DNA of 64,000 nucleotides. Origin: Myxococcales bacterium. Lineage in GTDB: Bacteria; Myxococcota_A; Polyangia; Haliangiales; Haliangiaceae. The notes under the pieces were generated by a model that saw only the letters and a program-made list of their open reading frames with translations, did no database searches and was not told where the DNA came from. Positions 21,785 to 29,801 of the stretch are shown here, in pieces; positions within the stretch are counted from its first letter, which is position 1; the number at the start of each line of letters is the position of its first letter. Location: contig JADJGV010000006.1 of assembly GCA_016707895.1 (NCBI GenBank), forward strand, positions 372,001 to 436,000, given 5' to 3'. The translations under genes and the position numbers were made by a program.

Positions 21785-23206
21785 CACCGCCCCGGCGACG
21801 CGGTGGCACGTCGCGTCGCAGGTGACCCCATCCGGCGGGTCACAGTCCTCGACCGAGTCGTTGCGATAGCCGTCACCGCACACCCGCGCGGTGCAATCCC
21901 GGTCGCAGGTCGGGGTGTCGCCACCGTCGTCGCAGGCCTCGGGCGGCTGCACCACCGCGTCGCCGCAGCGCGGCCCATCGATGCCGAACTGGCTCGCCAG
22001 CTCGGCGCGGACGTCGGCCGCGACCTCCGGCGCCGTGGCGCTGTAGCGCTGGAGCCACCACGCGATGCCGCCGTAGCCCGGGACCTCGAACGCGGCGCTC
22101 CACCCCGCCAGCCCACGCAGGTCGGGCAAGGCCATCGCGACGCGCGGCTGGCCATCGACCCAGCCCGCGGACCAGTCGAGATCGAGCGCCGGCCCGGCCG
22201 AGAGGATGGTCGCCAGATAGGCGACGTGGCTGAACGAGTTCTCGCCCACCGGGAAGTCGAGCCGTGGATGGGTGGGGTCGACCGTTAGATCCGGCCTGAG
22301 CACGGCGAACGGGCGCGGGAGATCCAGCGTCACCGATGCCGGCGCCGCCAGCCACGCATGCGCGTAGCGCATCACGCCCCCGGGCGTGGACTCGTACGCG
22401 GACTCCTGCACCAGATCTCCGTCGCGGAGCAACGACGGCGCGATGGTCTCGACCCACGCCAGGCCGTTGTGCGACTGGTACAGCCGGTACCTGACCGCCT
22501 CGCCGCTGTCGAGCACCACCCGCAGCATCGATCGGGTGAACATGTTCCCGCCGGCGCGGTTGGTCACGGTGATCGGGACCCGGAGGTTGGGCGTGCTGGC
22601 GGCGAAGTCGATCGCGATCGTCCGGTCGACGGCCAGCGCGAGATCGGCGATGCGGAGCGATCGCCCGGGCCCCGTCCCGGGGGCCTCGACGGACGCGATC
22701 AGGTCGGCCCGGCCACGGTGGACCACGGCGGCGTACGCGACGTCGCCCCGGTCGAGACCGAGATCGACCGCGGCCAGGTAACGATGGCCGGACTCACCGC
22801 CGGTTCCGAGGACCTGCCCATCGACGCGGACCGCATCCAGCGGCGGCTGCGCACACCCGAAGCGCGGCGCGGGATCTTCGGTGAGGGTCGTGAACCGATA
22901 CAGCAGGAGCGGGGCGGTCTCCTCGCAGGCCACCACCACGCCGTAGCGGGGGCCGGCGATCGCGGCGACGTAGTGGCCGCCGCCGCCTTGGGCGAGCTGC
23001 CACGGTCCGTCGCCGTCCTGGTACGCCACGACCTGCGCAGCAAACGGCTCGTCGGGAAAGGCCAGGCTGCGGAGGACGGTGATCGCCACGGTCCCCTCGG
23101 GCGCATCGACGGCGGCGTCCGGCAGGCCGGCAGGGGCGTCTGGCTCAGCGGGCGCCGGGCCGCCACAGGCGGCGAGCACCAACAGCAGGAGAGGACGGCG
23201 GGGCAT
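21653..23206 (-). CDS. Lipoprotein with C-terminal myxobacterial Cys-rich repeats
   Basis: 517 residues from ATG 23206. The signal ends in a lipobox (LLLLVLAAC). A long beta-rich body (~60-430, with ITVTNRAGGNMF and SHVAYLATILSAG segments) precedes Cys-rich repeats CGDAVVQPPEACDDGG-CDRDCTARVCGDG-EDCDPPDGVTCDATC, typical of Myxococcota surface proteins. The last ~44 residues are Arg/Ala-rich and antisense to the DUF483-like gene, so the real end could be doubtful if an indel is present. No function assigned. Confidence 0.75.
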   Translation of the reverse strand: MPRRPLLLLVLAACGGPAPAEPDAPAGLPDAAVDAPEGTVAITVLRSLAFPDEPFAAQVVAYQDGDGPWQLAQGGGGHYVAAIAGPRYGVVVACEETAPLLLYRFTTLTEDPAPRFGCAQPPLDAVRVDGQVLGTGGESGHRYLAAVDLGLDRGDVAYAAVVHRGRADLIASVEAPGTGPGRSLRIADLALAVDRTIAIDFAASTPNLRVPITVTNRAGGNMFTRSMLRVVLDSGEAVRYRLYQSHNGLAWVETIAPSLLRDGDLVQESAYESTPGGVMRYAHAWLAAPASVTLDLPRPFAVLRPDLTVDPTHPRLDFPVGENSFSHVAYLATILSAGPALDLDWSAGWVDGQPRVAMALPDLRGLAGWSAAFEVPGYGGIAWWLQRYSATAPEVAADVRAELASQFGIDGPRCGDAVVQPPEACDDGGDTPTCDRDCTARVCGDGYRNDSVEDCDPPDGVTCDATCHRVAGAVSGEARDQRRRGDRGDVVVAGAERQGTLDVAEAIAERHRVGERR

Positions 23207-23270
23207 GCCGTACGGAGCCGCCACCGGCCCGAGTGTGACAGAGAAACCGGAGCCAGTCGCCTGACCGCCG

Positions 23271-24332
23271 CTACGACGGCTTCGACCGGCTGCGCTCGTC
23301 CGACACCCGGGCGTGCTCGAGGAGCAGGTGGGTGATCGACTCCTCCAGCTCGGCCTCGCCCTCGGCGCCGCCCGCGGCCAGCTCAAAGTAGCCGTCGGTC
23401 CAGTCGAGCACCCGCATCAGCGTCGCCCGCGAGTCGCCGCGGTGATCGGAGGCGCGCACCCGGACCAGCCGGCCGTCGACGAACGTCAACCACGCCAGCT
23501 GGTCGCTGCGGGTGAGCGTCAGCACGCCGGTCTTGCGCTCTTGCTCGACCATCGTCAGGAGCGACGGCAGGCCGAGCTGGCCGACCGCGCCGCGCACCAG
23601 CACCCGATCGCCGTCGTGGCGGCTCAGCCGCGCCAGCCGGCGCGCGCGCAAGATGATCTCGAGCGCGGTGAACGGCTTGTGGACGAAGTCCATCGCGCCG
23701 CGCTGGAACACCTCGAGCCGGCCGAGATCGGTCGACGCGTCGCCGACGATCATCACCGGCACCGACGCCAGCTCGGGGTGGCGGCCCATCTCGTCGAGCA
23801 GCGCCAGGCCGTCGAGCACCGGCAGATCGCGGGCGGCGATCACCACGTCGGGGTGCAGCCGCAACGCCGCCCCCAGCGCCTCGACGCCGGTCGACGCCAC
23901 CGCCACCTGGAAGCCGGCGTTGCCGAGCGCGGTCGACAGCCGCTCGAGCAGCCGGGTCGAGGCGTCAGCTACCACCACCCGCAGGTCGGCGGAGGTCGCG
24001 GTCACCTGCGGGTTCTGCTCGATCAGCGCGATCAGCGCCGCGTGCAGCCCGCCGTCGCCGTCGAGGTCGAGCGCCACGCCGACGCCGGGCTTGCGGCCCA
24101 GCGCCTCGGCGTCGGCGACGTCGAGCGCGTGGACGACGGTGGCCTGACAGGTCACGCGGCGGCCGTCGGGGGCGATCGCCAGGATCAGCCGGGTCCCGAC
24201 CGCCAGCGGCGCGTCCATGCGCAGGAACAGCCCGAACGGCGTCACGTCCTGCGACACGACGTGCATCGTCCGCCCGGCGATCGACACCTCGACCGTCAGG
24301 TTCAACACGATGCGGACGGCGCGACGACGCAT
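23271..24332 (-). CDS. PilZ - receiver - DUF4388 (PATAN) signalling protein
   Basis: 353 residues; the start at 24332 is chosen because TACCTC ends 6 nt upstream and homology begins at once. Domain 1 (~1-95) is PilZ-like (RRRAVRIVLNLTVEVSIAG, then SQDVTPFGLFLRMD), a c-di-GMP-type fold. Domain 2 (~115-235) is a response-regulator receiver (LRVVVADASTRLLERL, phospho-acceptor region PDVVIAARDLPVLDG, conserved Lys in DFVHKPF). Domain 3 is DUF4388 (LGLPSLLTMVEQERKTGVL). In the receiver the usual DLxMP reads ARDLPVLDG, so the phospho-Asp position is altered. Probably a motility or surface regulator. Confidence 0.82.
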   Translation of the reverse strand: MRRRAVRIVLNLTVEVSIAGRTMHVVSQDVTPFGLFLRMDAPLAVGTRLILAIAPDGRRVTCQATVVHALDVADAEALGRKPGVGVALDLDGDGGLHAALIALIEQNPQVTATSADLRVVVADASTRLLERLSTALGNAGFQVAVASTGVEALGAALRLHPDVVIAARDLPVLDGLALLDEMGRHPELASVPVMIVGDASTDLGRLEVFQRGAMDFVHKPFTALEIILRARRLARLSRHDGDRVLVRGAVGQLGLPSLLTMVEQERKTGVLTLTRSDQLAWLTFVDGRLVRVRASDHRGDSRATLMRVLDWTDGYFELAAGGAEGEAELEESITHLLLEHARVSDERSRSKPS

Positions 24333-24393
24333 CCGATCGAGGTAGCCGGTTTCGGCGGCTAGCTCAAGCGCTAGCGGGTGATAGCGGCGACCG

Positions 24394-25167
24394 TCAAGGG
24401 CACGCGGTCGCGACCGCGAGGTACTCGGCGGCCTCGAGATCGCCGTCGCCGTCGCCGGCCGGGGTCTGCGCCGCCGCCACCAGCGCGCCGCCGTCGGCGG
24501 TCGCGTACGGCACCGCCGCCAGGTACACCGTCGCCGGCACCGCGCCGAACGCCGCGCCCAGGTCGAGCGCGCCCTCGACAACGCCGCCGTTGGCGCCGGT
24601 GGCCGCGAGGTAGGCCGCGCCGGTCAGCGCGGTGTCGCCGGCCGCCGGCTCGCGGCGGAACCAGCCGGCGAAGGCGTTGTCGTTCTCGTCGGCGAGGAAC
24701 AGCAGGGGGCCGGCGCCGGCGGCGACCGTGCCGGCCTTGGCGAACGGCGCCGCGCGGGCGGTGGTCGGCGGCGTCGCCGACACCAGGATGAAGTGGTCGC
24801 TGCCCTCCCCGGCGTCGTCGGTGGCGACGTAGAGCACGCCGGCCGCCGACACCGCCGCCGCCAGCCGCACCGACGTGACGCCGCCGGCGCGCACCGGGGC
24901 GCCGGGATCGAGCGCGCCGTCCATCGTGAACGCGACCACCGGGCAGCCGCCGCCGTCGCCGCCGGGACCGTCGATGACGCGGGCGTCGACCGGCGCGGCG
25001 TCGACCAGCGCGGCGTCGGGATCGCGGGCGTCGACGAGCGCGGCGTCGACCCGGGCGTCGGCCCGCGCGTCGAGCGGCGGCGCCGCGTCGATCCCGGGCG
25101 CGGTCGGCCCGCACGCCGCGGCCGCCACCGCCGTCGCGATCGCCAGCGCGCCCCCGGCCCGGGTCAT
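24394..25167 (-). CDS. Lipoprotein coupled to an rSAM gene
   Basis: 257 residues. Signal and lipobox (AIATAVAAAAC), then an Asp/Ala/Val-rich linker with DAALVDA-like repeats (residues ~25-75), then a compact beta-type domain VAFTMDGALDPGAPVRAGGVTS ... ADENDNAFAGWF, ending in GDGDGDLEAAEYLAVATAC. Its ATG overlaps the stop of the rSAM gene at 25164 (ATGA), the tightest rSAM-lipoprotein link in the window. Function unknown; a candidate client or reporter of that rSAM enzyme. Confidence 0.75.
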   Translation of the reverse strand: MTRAGGALAIATAVAAAACGPTAPGIDAAPPLDARADARVDAALVDARDPDAALVDAAPVDARVIDGPGGDGGGCPVVAFTMDGALDPGAPVRAGGVTSVRLAAAVSAAGVLYVATDDAGEGSDHFILVSATPPTTARAAPFAKAGTVAAGAGPLLFLADENDNAFAGWFRREPAAGDTALTGAAYLAATGANGGVVEGALDLGAAFGAVPATVYLAAVPYATADGGALVAAAQTPAGDGDGDLEAAEYLAVATACP

Positions 25168-26261
25168 GGCGCCGCCACCGGCACGAACTCGTCCCAGCCG
25201 TACCGCTTGAGGTAGTTGGTCCAGACGCCCTCGCACACGCCGTCGTAACGGCAGCGCGCGCAGTCGGCGCGCTTGGCCCGCAGCGCGTCGTCGAGATCGC
25301 CGCGGGTCACCCGCACCGCGGCCGGCGCGTCGGCGCCCTCGCCCTGGACCCGGCGCGCGGTCAGCTGCGCCGCCGGGATCAGCTGCTCGCTGGCGGCGCT
25401 GGGCGGCTCGTAGTGCGCGTACTTCTCGACGTAGCCGCGGTTGAAGTCGGGCACCGCGGTGGTGGTGCACAGCGGGATGTCGACCAGGAACGCCGGCGGA
25501 TCGCGCTCGATCGCGCCCTGCGCGCGCAGCACCGCCGCCGCGGTGGTCGCGATCTCGGTGTAGGTCGGGAAGATCTTCTCGAAGTAGGTGTCGGCGCGGC
25601 CGTTGGCCTGCATGACGTTCCACACCACCTGGTCGACGCCCAGCCCGCGCAGGAAGCGGTAGATGTCGCCCAGGTGCGGCAGGTTGCGCTTGGTCACCAC
25701 CGTCGACGTGTGCAGCTCGATGCCGCGCGGCTTGTAGCGCGCGATGTTCTTGATGCCGGCGACGGTCTGGTCGAACGAGTCCGGCGTGCGGGTCAGGCCC
25801 TCGTGCAGCTTCGCGGTGTGGCCGTGGATGCTGACGTAGAACCGGCTCATGCCGGCGGCCAGCAGCTTGCGCAGGTACGGCTCCGACGACAGCGCCCGGG
25901 CGTTGGTCATGACGCTGACCCGACGCACGCCTTGATCGCGCGCGATCTTCACCCACCGCGGCAGCGCCGGGTTGGTGGTCGGCTCGCCGGAGGTGAAGCA
26001 CACCTCCTCGGTGTCGCGGTGCAGGCCGGCCAGCCAGCGCACGGTGGCGTCGGTGGTCTGCGAGTTGGTCGCGTAGCGGCCGTCGCGATCCTCCTCCATG
26101 CAGAAGATGCAGTTGTTGTTGCAGACCGCGCCGGTGAGGATGTGGACGCGCTCGGCCTGCCCGGCGATCCGCGCCTCGATGCCGTCGGCGAGCGCGGGCG
26201 CGGCGAGCGCGGGCGCGGCGGTGCCGGCGGCGGGCGCGTCCACGGGCGCGGCGTCGGACAT
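25164..26261 (-). CDS. Radical SAM protein with C-terminal auxiliary-cluster motif
   Basis: 365 residues. CNNNCIFC (C47, C51, C54), CFTSGEPTTNPAL (variant of GGEPT with SGEPT), then IPLCTT and CARCRYDGVCEG followed by YLKRYGWDEFVPV. An Ala/Pro-rich ~30-residue leader precedes the core. TACAAT ends 6 nt before the ATG. It is divergent from the rSAM gene at 26297 (35-bp gap) and coupled to a lipoprotein downstream. The conserved Y-L-x-x-G tail links it to the other island enzymes. Confidence 0.88.
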   Translation of the reverse strand: MSDAAPVDAPAAGTAAPALAAPALADGIEARIAGQAERVHILTGAVCNNNCIFCMEEDRDGRYATNSQTTDATVRWLAGLHRDTEEVCFTSGEPTTNPALPRWVKIARDQGVRRVSVMTNARALSSEPYLRKLLAAGMSRFYVSIHGHTAKLHEGLTRTPDSFDQTVAGIKNIARYKPRGIELHTSTVVTKRNLPHLGDIYRFLRGLGVDQVVWNVMQANGRADTYFEKIFPTYTEIATTAAAVLRAQGAIERDPPAFLVDIPLCTTTAVPDFNRGYVEKYAHYEPPSAASEQLIPAAQLTARRVQGEGADAPAAVRVTRGDLDDALRAKRADCARCRYDGVCEGVWTNYLKRYGWDEFVPVAAP

Positions 26262-26296
26262 CGCCCGATTGTACAGCCTTCCAGTAGACTGGGCGG
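26262..26296. promoter_or_regulatory. Divergent leaderless promoters between two rSAM genes
   Basis: TACAAT (minus, 26268-26273) ends 6 nt before ATG 26261; TAGACT (plus, 26285-26290) ends 6 nt before GTG 26297. Both genes would be transcribed without a leader from a 35-bp gap. Confidence 0.5.
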
Positions 26297-28201
26297 GTGG
26301 ATCGACCGCGCGCGCAGCGGACCGCGAAGCTGGCGCTCGATCCGGGCGACGAGCTGATCCACCGCTTCGCCGGCGGCGGCCCGCGCGCCGGGCGGACCAC
26401 CGCGGACGCCCTCGCGGCCGTCGCGGCCATCGCGGCCGACGCCCGCGCCGTCGTGCTGGCGGTGGCGCAGCCCGGGCGGCGCGACGATCTCGCGGCGCTG
26501 ATCGCCGCTGCCGCGCGGCCGGTGACGATCGAGTGCGAGGCGGCCGGGCTCGACGCGGCGCTGGTGCGCCGGCTGGCCGACGCCGGCGTGGTCGGGCTGC
26601 GGATCGTCCACGGCGGGATGCGCGAGCGGGTGTTCGAGGCCGTGATGCGCGCGCCCGGCGCCTGGCGCGCCGCCGCGGCCGGCCTGGCGGCGGCGCTCGC
26701 CGGCCCGCTGCCGGTCGAGCTGGTGGTCCCGGTGCTGGCGTGGAACCGGGACGACGTCGTGCCGCTGATCGACTGGGTGCTGGCGCTGCCCGGCCAGGTC
26801 GCGCGGGTGGCGCTGGCGGTGCCGCGGGCCGCCGACGTCCCGGTCGACGCCCGCCGCCACCTGCTCGATCACCCGGCGGTCGCCGCGCTGGCGGCCGAGG
26901 CGTTCGCGCGCCTGCAGGCCGCGCGGGTCGGCTTCGGTTTCGACGGCAGCGACGCGCCGTGGCCGTGCGCCGCCGGCGATCGCCTCGACCGCTTCGCGAC
27001 GGTGTGGCACGACGCGCTCCGCCGCGCCGCCAGCGAGCCCGATCGCGCGCTGACGCCGATCGCGGCCTGCGCGCGCTGCGCGCTGGCCGGGACCTGCCGC
27101 GGCGTCGAGCCGGCGTACCTCGGCGCGTTCGGCGACGCCGGGCTGGCGCCGGTGCCCGAGGCCCGGGCCGCGGCGTGGCGGCTGCGCCCGACCCGCGGCG
27201 GCGGCGAGGTCGAGTACGCGCAGATCTCGCCGTTCACCAACGTCGCGGCGGGCGCCGGGCGCGCGCTGATCCGGATCAACGGCCACTGCCAGATGGCGTG
27301 CGCGTTCTGCTTCGTCGATCGCGGCGTCGGCGACCTGCCCGCCGCCACGGTGCTGGCGACGATCGAGCGGCTGGCGACGACCCAGCGCGATCACGTCGTG
27401 TTCTCCGGCGGCGAGCCGACGCTGCACCCCGAGCTGCCGCGGTTCATCGCCCACGCCCGGGCCTGCGGCTTCGCCACCGTCGAGATCCAGACCAACGGCG
27501 TGCGCGCCAGCGATCGCGCCTACGCGGCGGCGCTGGTGGCCGCGGGGCTGACCAAGGCCACGGTGTCGCTGCACAGCATGGACCCGGCGACCTCGGACGC
27601 GATCACCCGCATGCCCGGCGCCTTCCCCCGCACCGTCGCCGGCCTGCATCACCTCGCGGCGCTGGGCGTCGACGCCCAGCTGGCCCACGTGATCAGCAAG
27701 GACAACTACCAGGCGCTGCCGGCGTTCACGACCGCGATGCTCGACGAGTTCGCCGGCGCCGGCCGGCGGCTCAGCGTGTGCTTCGCGATCGCCCAGCGGA
27801 TCAGCGACCTGGTGCCGCGCTGGGTGCTGCCGACGTTCACCGAGATCCGCCCCTACGTGCGGGCCGCCCTCGACGCCTGCGACGCGCGCGGCGTCGGCTA
27901 CGGCGGGCTGATCGGCCAGGGCGGCTACCCGCCGTGCGTGCTGAGCGGCGACCTCCGCTACCACCGCGGCGTGCTCGACAAGGTCTACGCGTCGACCGAC
28001 GCCGACGCGCAGTTCGCCAAGGCCCCGCAGTGCGCGCGCTGCGACTTCGATCGCGCGTGCCTCGGGGTGCGCCGCGACTACCTCGCGCAGCACGGCGACG
28101 CCGAGCTGGTGCCGTTCCGGATCGCGCGGGCGACGGACTCCGACTCCGGCGCCGGCTCCGATTCCGACTCCGGCTCCGGCATGGAGTCGGCCTCGCCGTG
28201 A
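26297..28201 (+). CDS. Two-module rSAM protein: pseudo-rSAM half plus active radical SAM half
   Basis: 634 residues from GTG. Residues ~1-300 have the layout of an rSAM barrel and a complete tail motif (CARCALAGTCRG, then YLGAFGDAGLAPV) but no CxxxCxxC. Residues ~320-615 are a full rSAM enzyme: CQMACAFC (C331, C335, C338), VVFSGGEPTLHPEL, YPPCVL, CARCDFDRACLG, YLAQHGDAELVPF. The last 20 residues (SDSDSG-like) are encoded by a hexanucleotide repeat. It is coupled by GTGA to the next rSAM gene. The first half is probably a degenerate duplicate used for binding or structure. Confidence 0.82.
   Translation: MDRPRAQRTAKLALDPGDELIHRFAGGGPRAGRTTADALAAVAAIAADARAVVLAVAQPGRRDDLAALIAAAARPVTIECEAAGLDAALVRRLADAGVVGLRIVHGGMRERVFEAVMRAPGAWRAAAAGLAAALAGPLPVELVVPVLAWNRDDVVPLIDWVLALPGQVARVALAVPRAADVPVDARRHLLDHPAVAALAAEAFARLQAARVGFGFDGSDAPWPCAAGDRLDRFATVWHDALRRAASEPDRALTPIAACARCALAGTCRGVEPAYLGAFGDAGLAPVPEARAAAWRLRPTRGGGEVEYAQISPFTNVAAGAGRALIRINGHCQMACAFCFVDRGVGDLPAATVLATIERLATTQRDHVVFSGGEPTLHPELPRFIAHARACGFATVEIQTNGVRASDRAYAAALVAAGLTKATVSLHSMDPATSDAITRMPGAFPRTVAGLHHLAALGVDAQLAHVISKDNYQALPAFTTAMLDEFAGAGRRLSVCFAIAQRISDLVPRWVLPTFTEIRPYVRAALDACDARGVGYGGLIGQGGYPPCVLSGDLRYHRGVLDKVYASTDADAQFAKAPQCARCDFDRACLGVRRDYLAQHGDAELVPFRIARATDSDSGAGSDSDSGSGMESASP
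28137..28192 (+). repeat. Hexanucleotide repeat inside the 3' end of an rSAM gene
   Basis: TCCGAC/TCCGGC units encode the Ser-Asp-Ser-Gly tail of the preceding protein. It is the same repeat class as the intergenic arrays (reverse-complement GGAGTC/GGAGCC), here captured in a coding frame. Confidence 0.7.
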
Positions 28202-29124
28202 GCGGCCTCCTCGACGTCATCCTGCACTACGACTGCAACCTGGCGTGCGACTACTGCACGATCACGCCGGCGATGCGGGCCCGCGGGCTCGCGACCGCGG
28301 CGGTGCTGCGCGAGCTGACCAGCGCGCGCGCCGACGGCTACGACCGCTTGTCGATCACCGGCGGCGAGCCGACCACCCGCGGCGATCTGCTGGGGCTGGT
28401 GCGCGCGGCCCGCCGGCACGGCTACCAAGGCGTGAAGGTCCAGACCAACGGCCTGGTGCTGGGCGCCGGCGCCAACGCGGCCCGCCTGGTCGACGCCGGC
28501 TGCGACGACATCCACGTCTCGATCCACACCCACGCGCCGGCCGCGTACGACGCGCTCACCCGCGCGCCGGGCAGCCACGCGCTGATGACGCGCGGGCTGG
28601 CGGCCGCGGTCGCGACCGGCGTCGCGGTGACCGCCGACGCGATCATCACCGCCGCCACCGCGCCGCGGCTGCCGGCCGCGGTCGCCTGGCTCGCCGAGCG
28701 CGGCGTCGCCGGCGTCGACCTGTGGTTCGTGTCGCTGACCGACGGCAACGCGGCCAACCTCGCGTCGATGCCGCGGATGACCGAGGCCATGCCCCACGTC
28801 GCGGCGGCGCTGGCCGCCGGGCGCGCCCACGGCCTGACGATGCGCTCGCTGCACCTGCCGCGCTGCCTGCTCGGCGCCGATCGCGCCCACGCCTACGACC
28901 CCGGCGCCGATCGCGTGAAGGTGGTCTCGCCCGACGCGGTGTTCGAGCTGGCGCGCTCGCGCCTGGCCGGGCAGGTCCACACCGCGGCGTGCGACGGCTG
29001 CCCCGATCGCGCGGCGTGCCCGGGGCTGCGCGACGACTACCTGGCGCGCTACGGCGACGCCGAGATCGCGGCGGCCCGGGGCCAGCCGGCCACCGTCGCG
29101 CCGCGTCGGCTGCCGGTGGTGTGA
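28198..29124 (+). CDS. Compact radical SAM protein
   Basis: 308 residues from GTG 28198 (GTGA overlap). CNLACDYC (C13, C17, C20) right at the N-terminus, LSITGGEPTTRGDL, VKVQTNGLVLG, then LPRCLLG and CDGCPDRAACPG followed by YLARYGDAEIAA. It is the smallest intact member and the closest match to the stand-alone pseudo-domain at 18973, suggesting that gene arose by loss of the N-terminal half of such an enzyme. Co-translated with the two-module protein, so the two may form a complex. Confidence 0.87.
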   Translation: MSGLLDVILHYDCNLACDYCTITPAMRARGLATAAVLRELTSARADGYDRLSITGGEPTTRGDLLGLVRAARRHGYQGVKVQTNGLVLGAGANAARLVDAGCDDIHVSIHTHAPAAYDALTRAPGSHALMTRGLAAAVATGVAVTADAIITAATAPRLPAAVAWLAERGVAGVDLWFVSLTDGNAANLASMPRMTEAMPHVAAALAAGRAHGLTMRSLHLPRCLLGADRAHAYDPGADRVKVVSPDAVFELARSRLAGQVHTAACDGCPDRAACPGLRDDYLARYGDAEIAAARGQPATVAPRRLPVV

Positions 29125-29134
29125 GCCGCGGCGC

Positions 29135-29770
29135 TCACACGCCGAGCGCGGCCCGCGCCGCCGCCGGCACCGGGTACGGCGCCTCGGCCGGCGTCACCAG
29201 CGCGGCGAGATCGCCGCGCGCCAGCGTGGCGCGCTGGGCCGCGACCATCGGCGACACGTCCTCGAGGTGGACGATCCACGCCCGGGCGTACTGCGCGAGC
29301 GCGTCGCCGCGCAGGCCGAGCTGGATCGCGCGGCGCTCGAGCGGCTGGCCGCCCGGGCCGTGGTCGGGGTCCCACTGCAGCCGGACCGACGAGCGCGCCA
29401 CCGCGGCCTGCCACGCCGCGCGATCGACCAGGCCCGACGCGCCGAACGACGAGGCCACCGCCTGCGCGAGGATCTCGTCGAACGCGTCGCGCCGCAGCCA
29501 CACCGCCAGCACCACCTCCTGGTCGGCCTGCTGGCCCCAGCCCGAGCGGTACATCATCCACAGGAAGTTGGGCTTGATCCAGCTCATCCGGGCCAGCGAG
29601 AAGTCGCCGCCGAACCAGCCGTGGGTCGCCGCGAACCGGCCGATCGCCGGGCGGTACGCCTGGTACACGACGACGCTGTCGGCGTCGAACTGCGCCATGA
29701 CGTGCTTGCCGGCGCGGGGCCACCGCGCCGCCTGGGCGACGTAGGGCTCGAGCCGCAGCCGGGACGACAT
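29135..29770 (-). CDS. DUF4291 domain protein
   Basis: 211 residues from ATG 29770; upstream starts at 29791 and 29797 are possible. Nearly all the DUF4291 hallmarks are visible: ARWPRAGKHVMAQFD, VVVYQAYRPAIGRFAA, FSLARMSWIKPNFLWMMYRS, GWGQQADQEVVLAVWL. The family is of unknown function and found in bacteria and eukaryotes. It lies 31 bp downstream of the tandem rSAM gene on the same strand and may be co-transcribed. Confidence 0.88.
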   Translation of the reverse strand: MSSRLRLEPYVAQAARWPRAGKHVMAQFDADSVVVYQAYRPAIGRFAATHGWFGGDFSLARMSWIKPNFLWMMYRSGWGQQADQEVVLAVWLRRDAFDEILAQAVASSFGASGLVDRAAWQAAVARSSVRLQWDPDHGPGGQPLERRAIQLGLRGDALAQYARAWIVHLEDVSPMVAAQRATLARGDLAALVTPAEAPYPVPAAARAALGV

Positions 29771-29801
29771 GCCGCCATCATGGTGTCGCATGGACACTAT
29801 G

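Noticed and set aside
26098..28197. Upstream extension of the 28198 rSAM gene
   Set aside because: The frame is open but overlaps the real 26297 gene and is Arg/Gly/Ala-rich; the GTG at 28198 overlaps the previous stop and is followed at once by the cluster motif.
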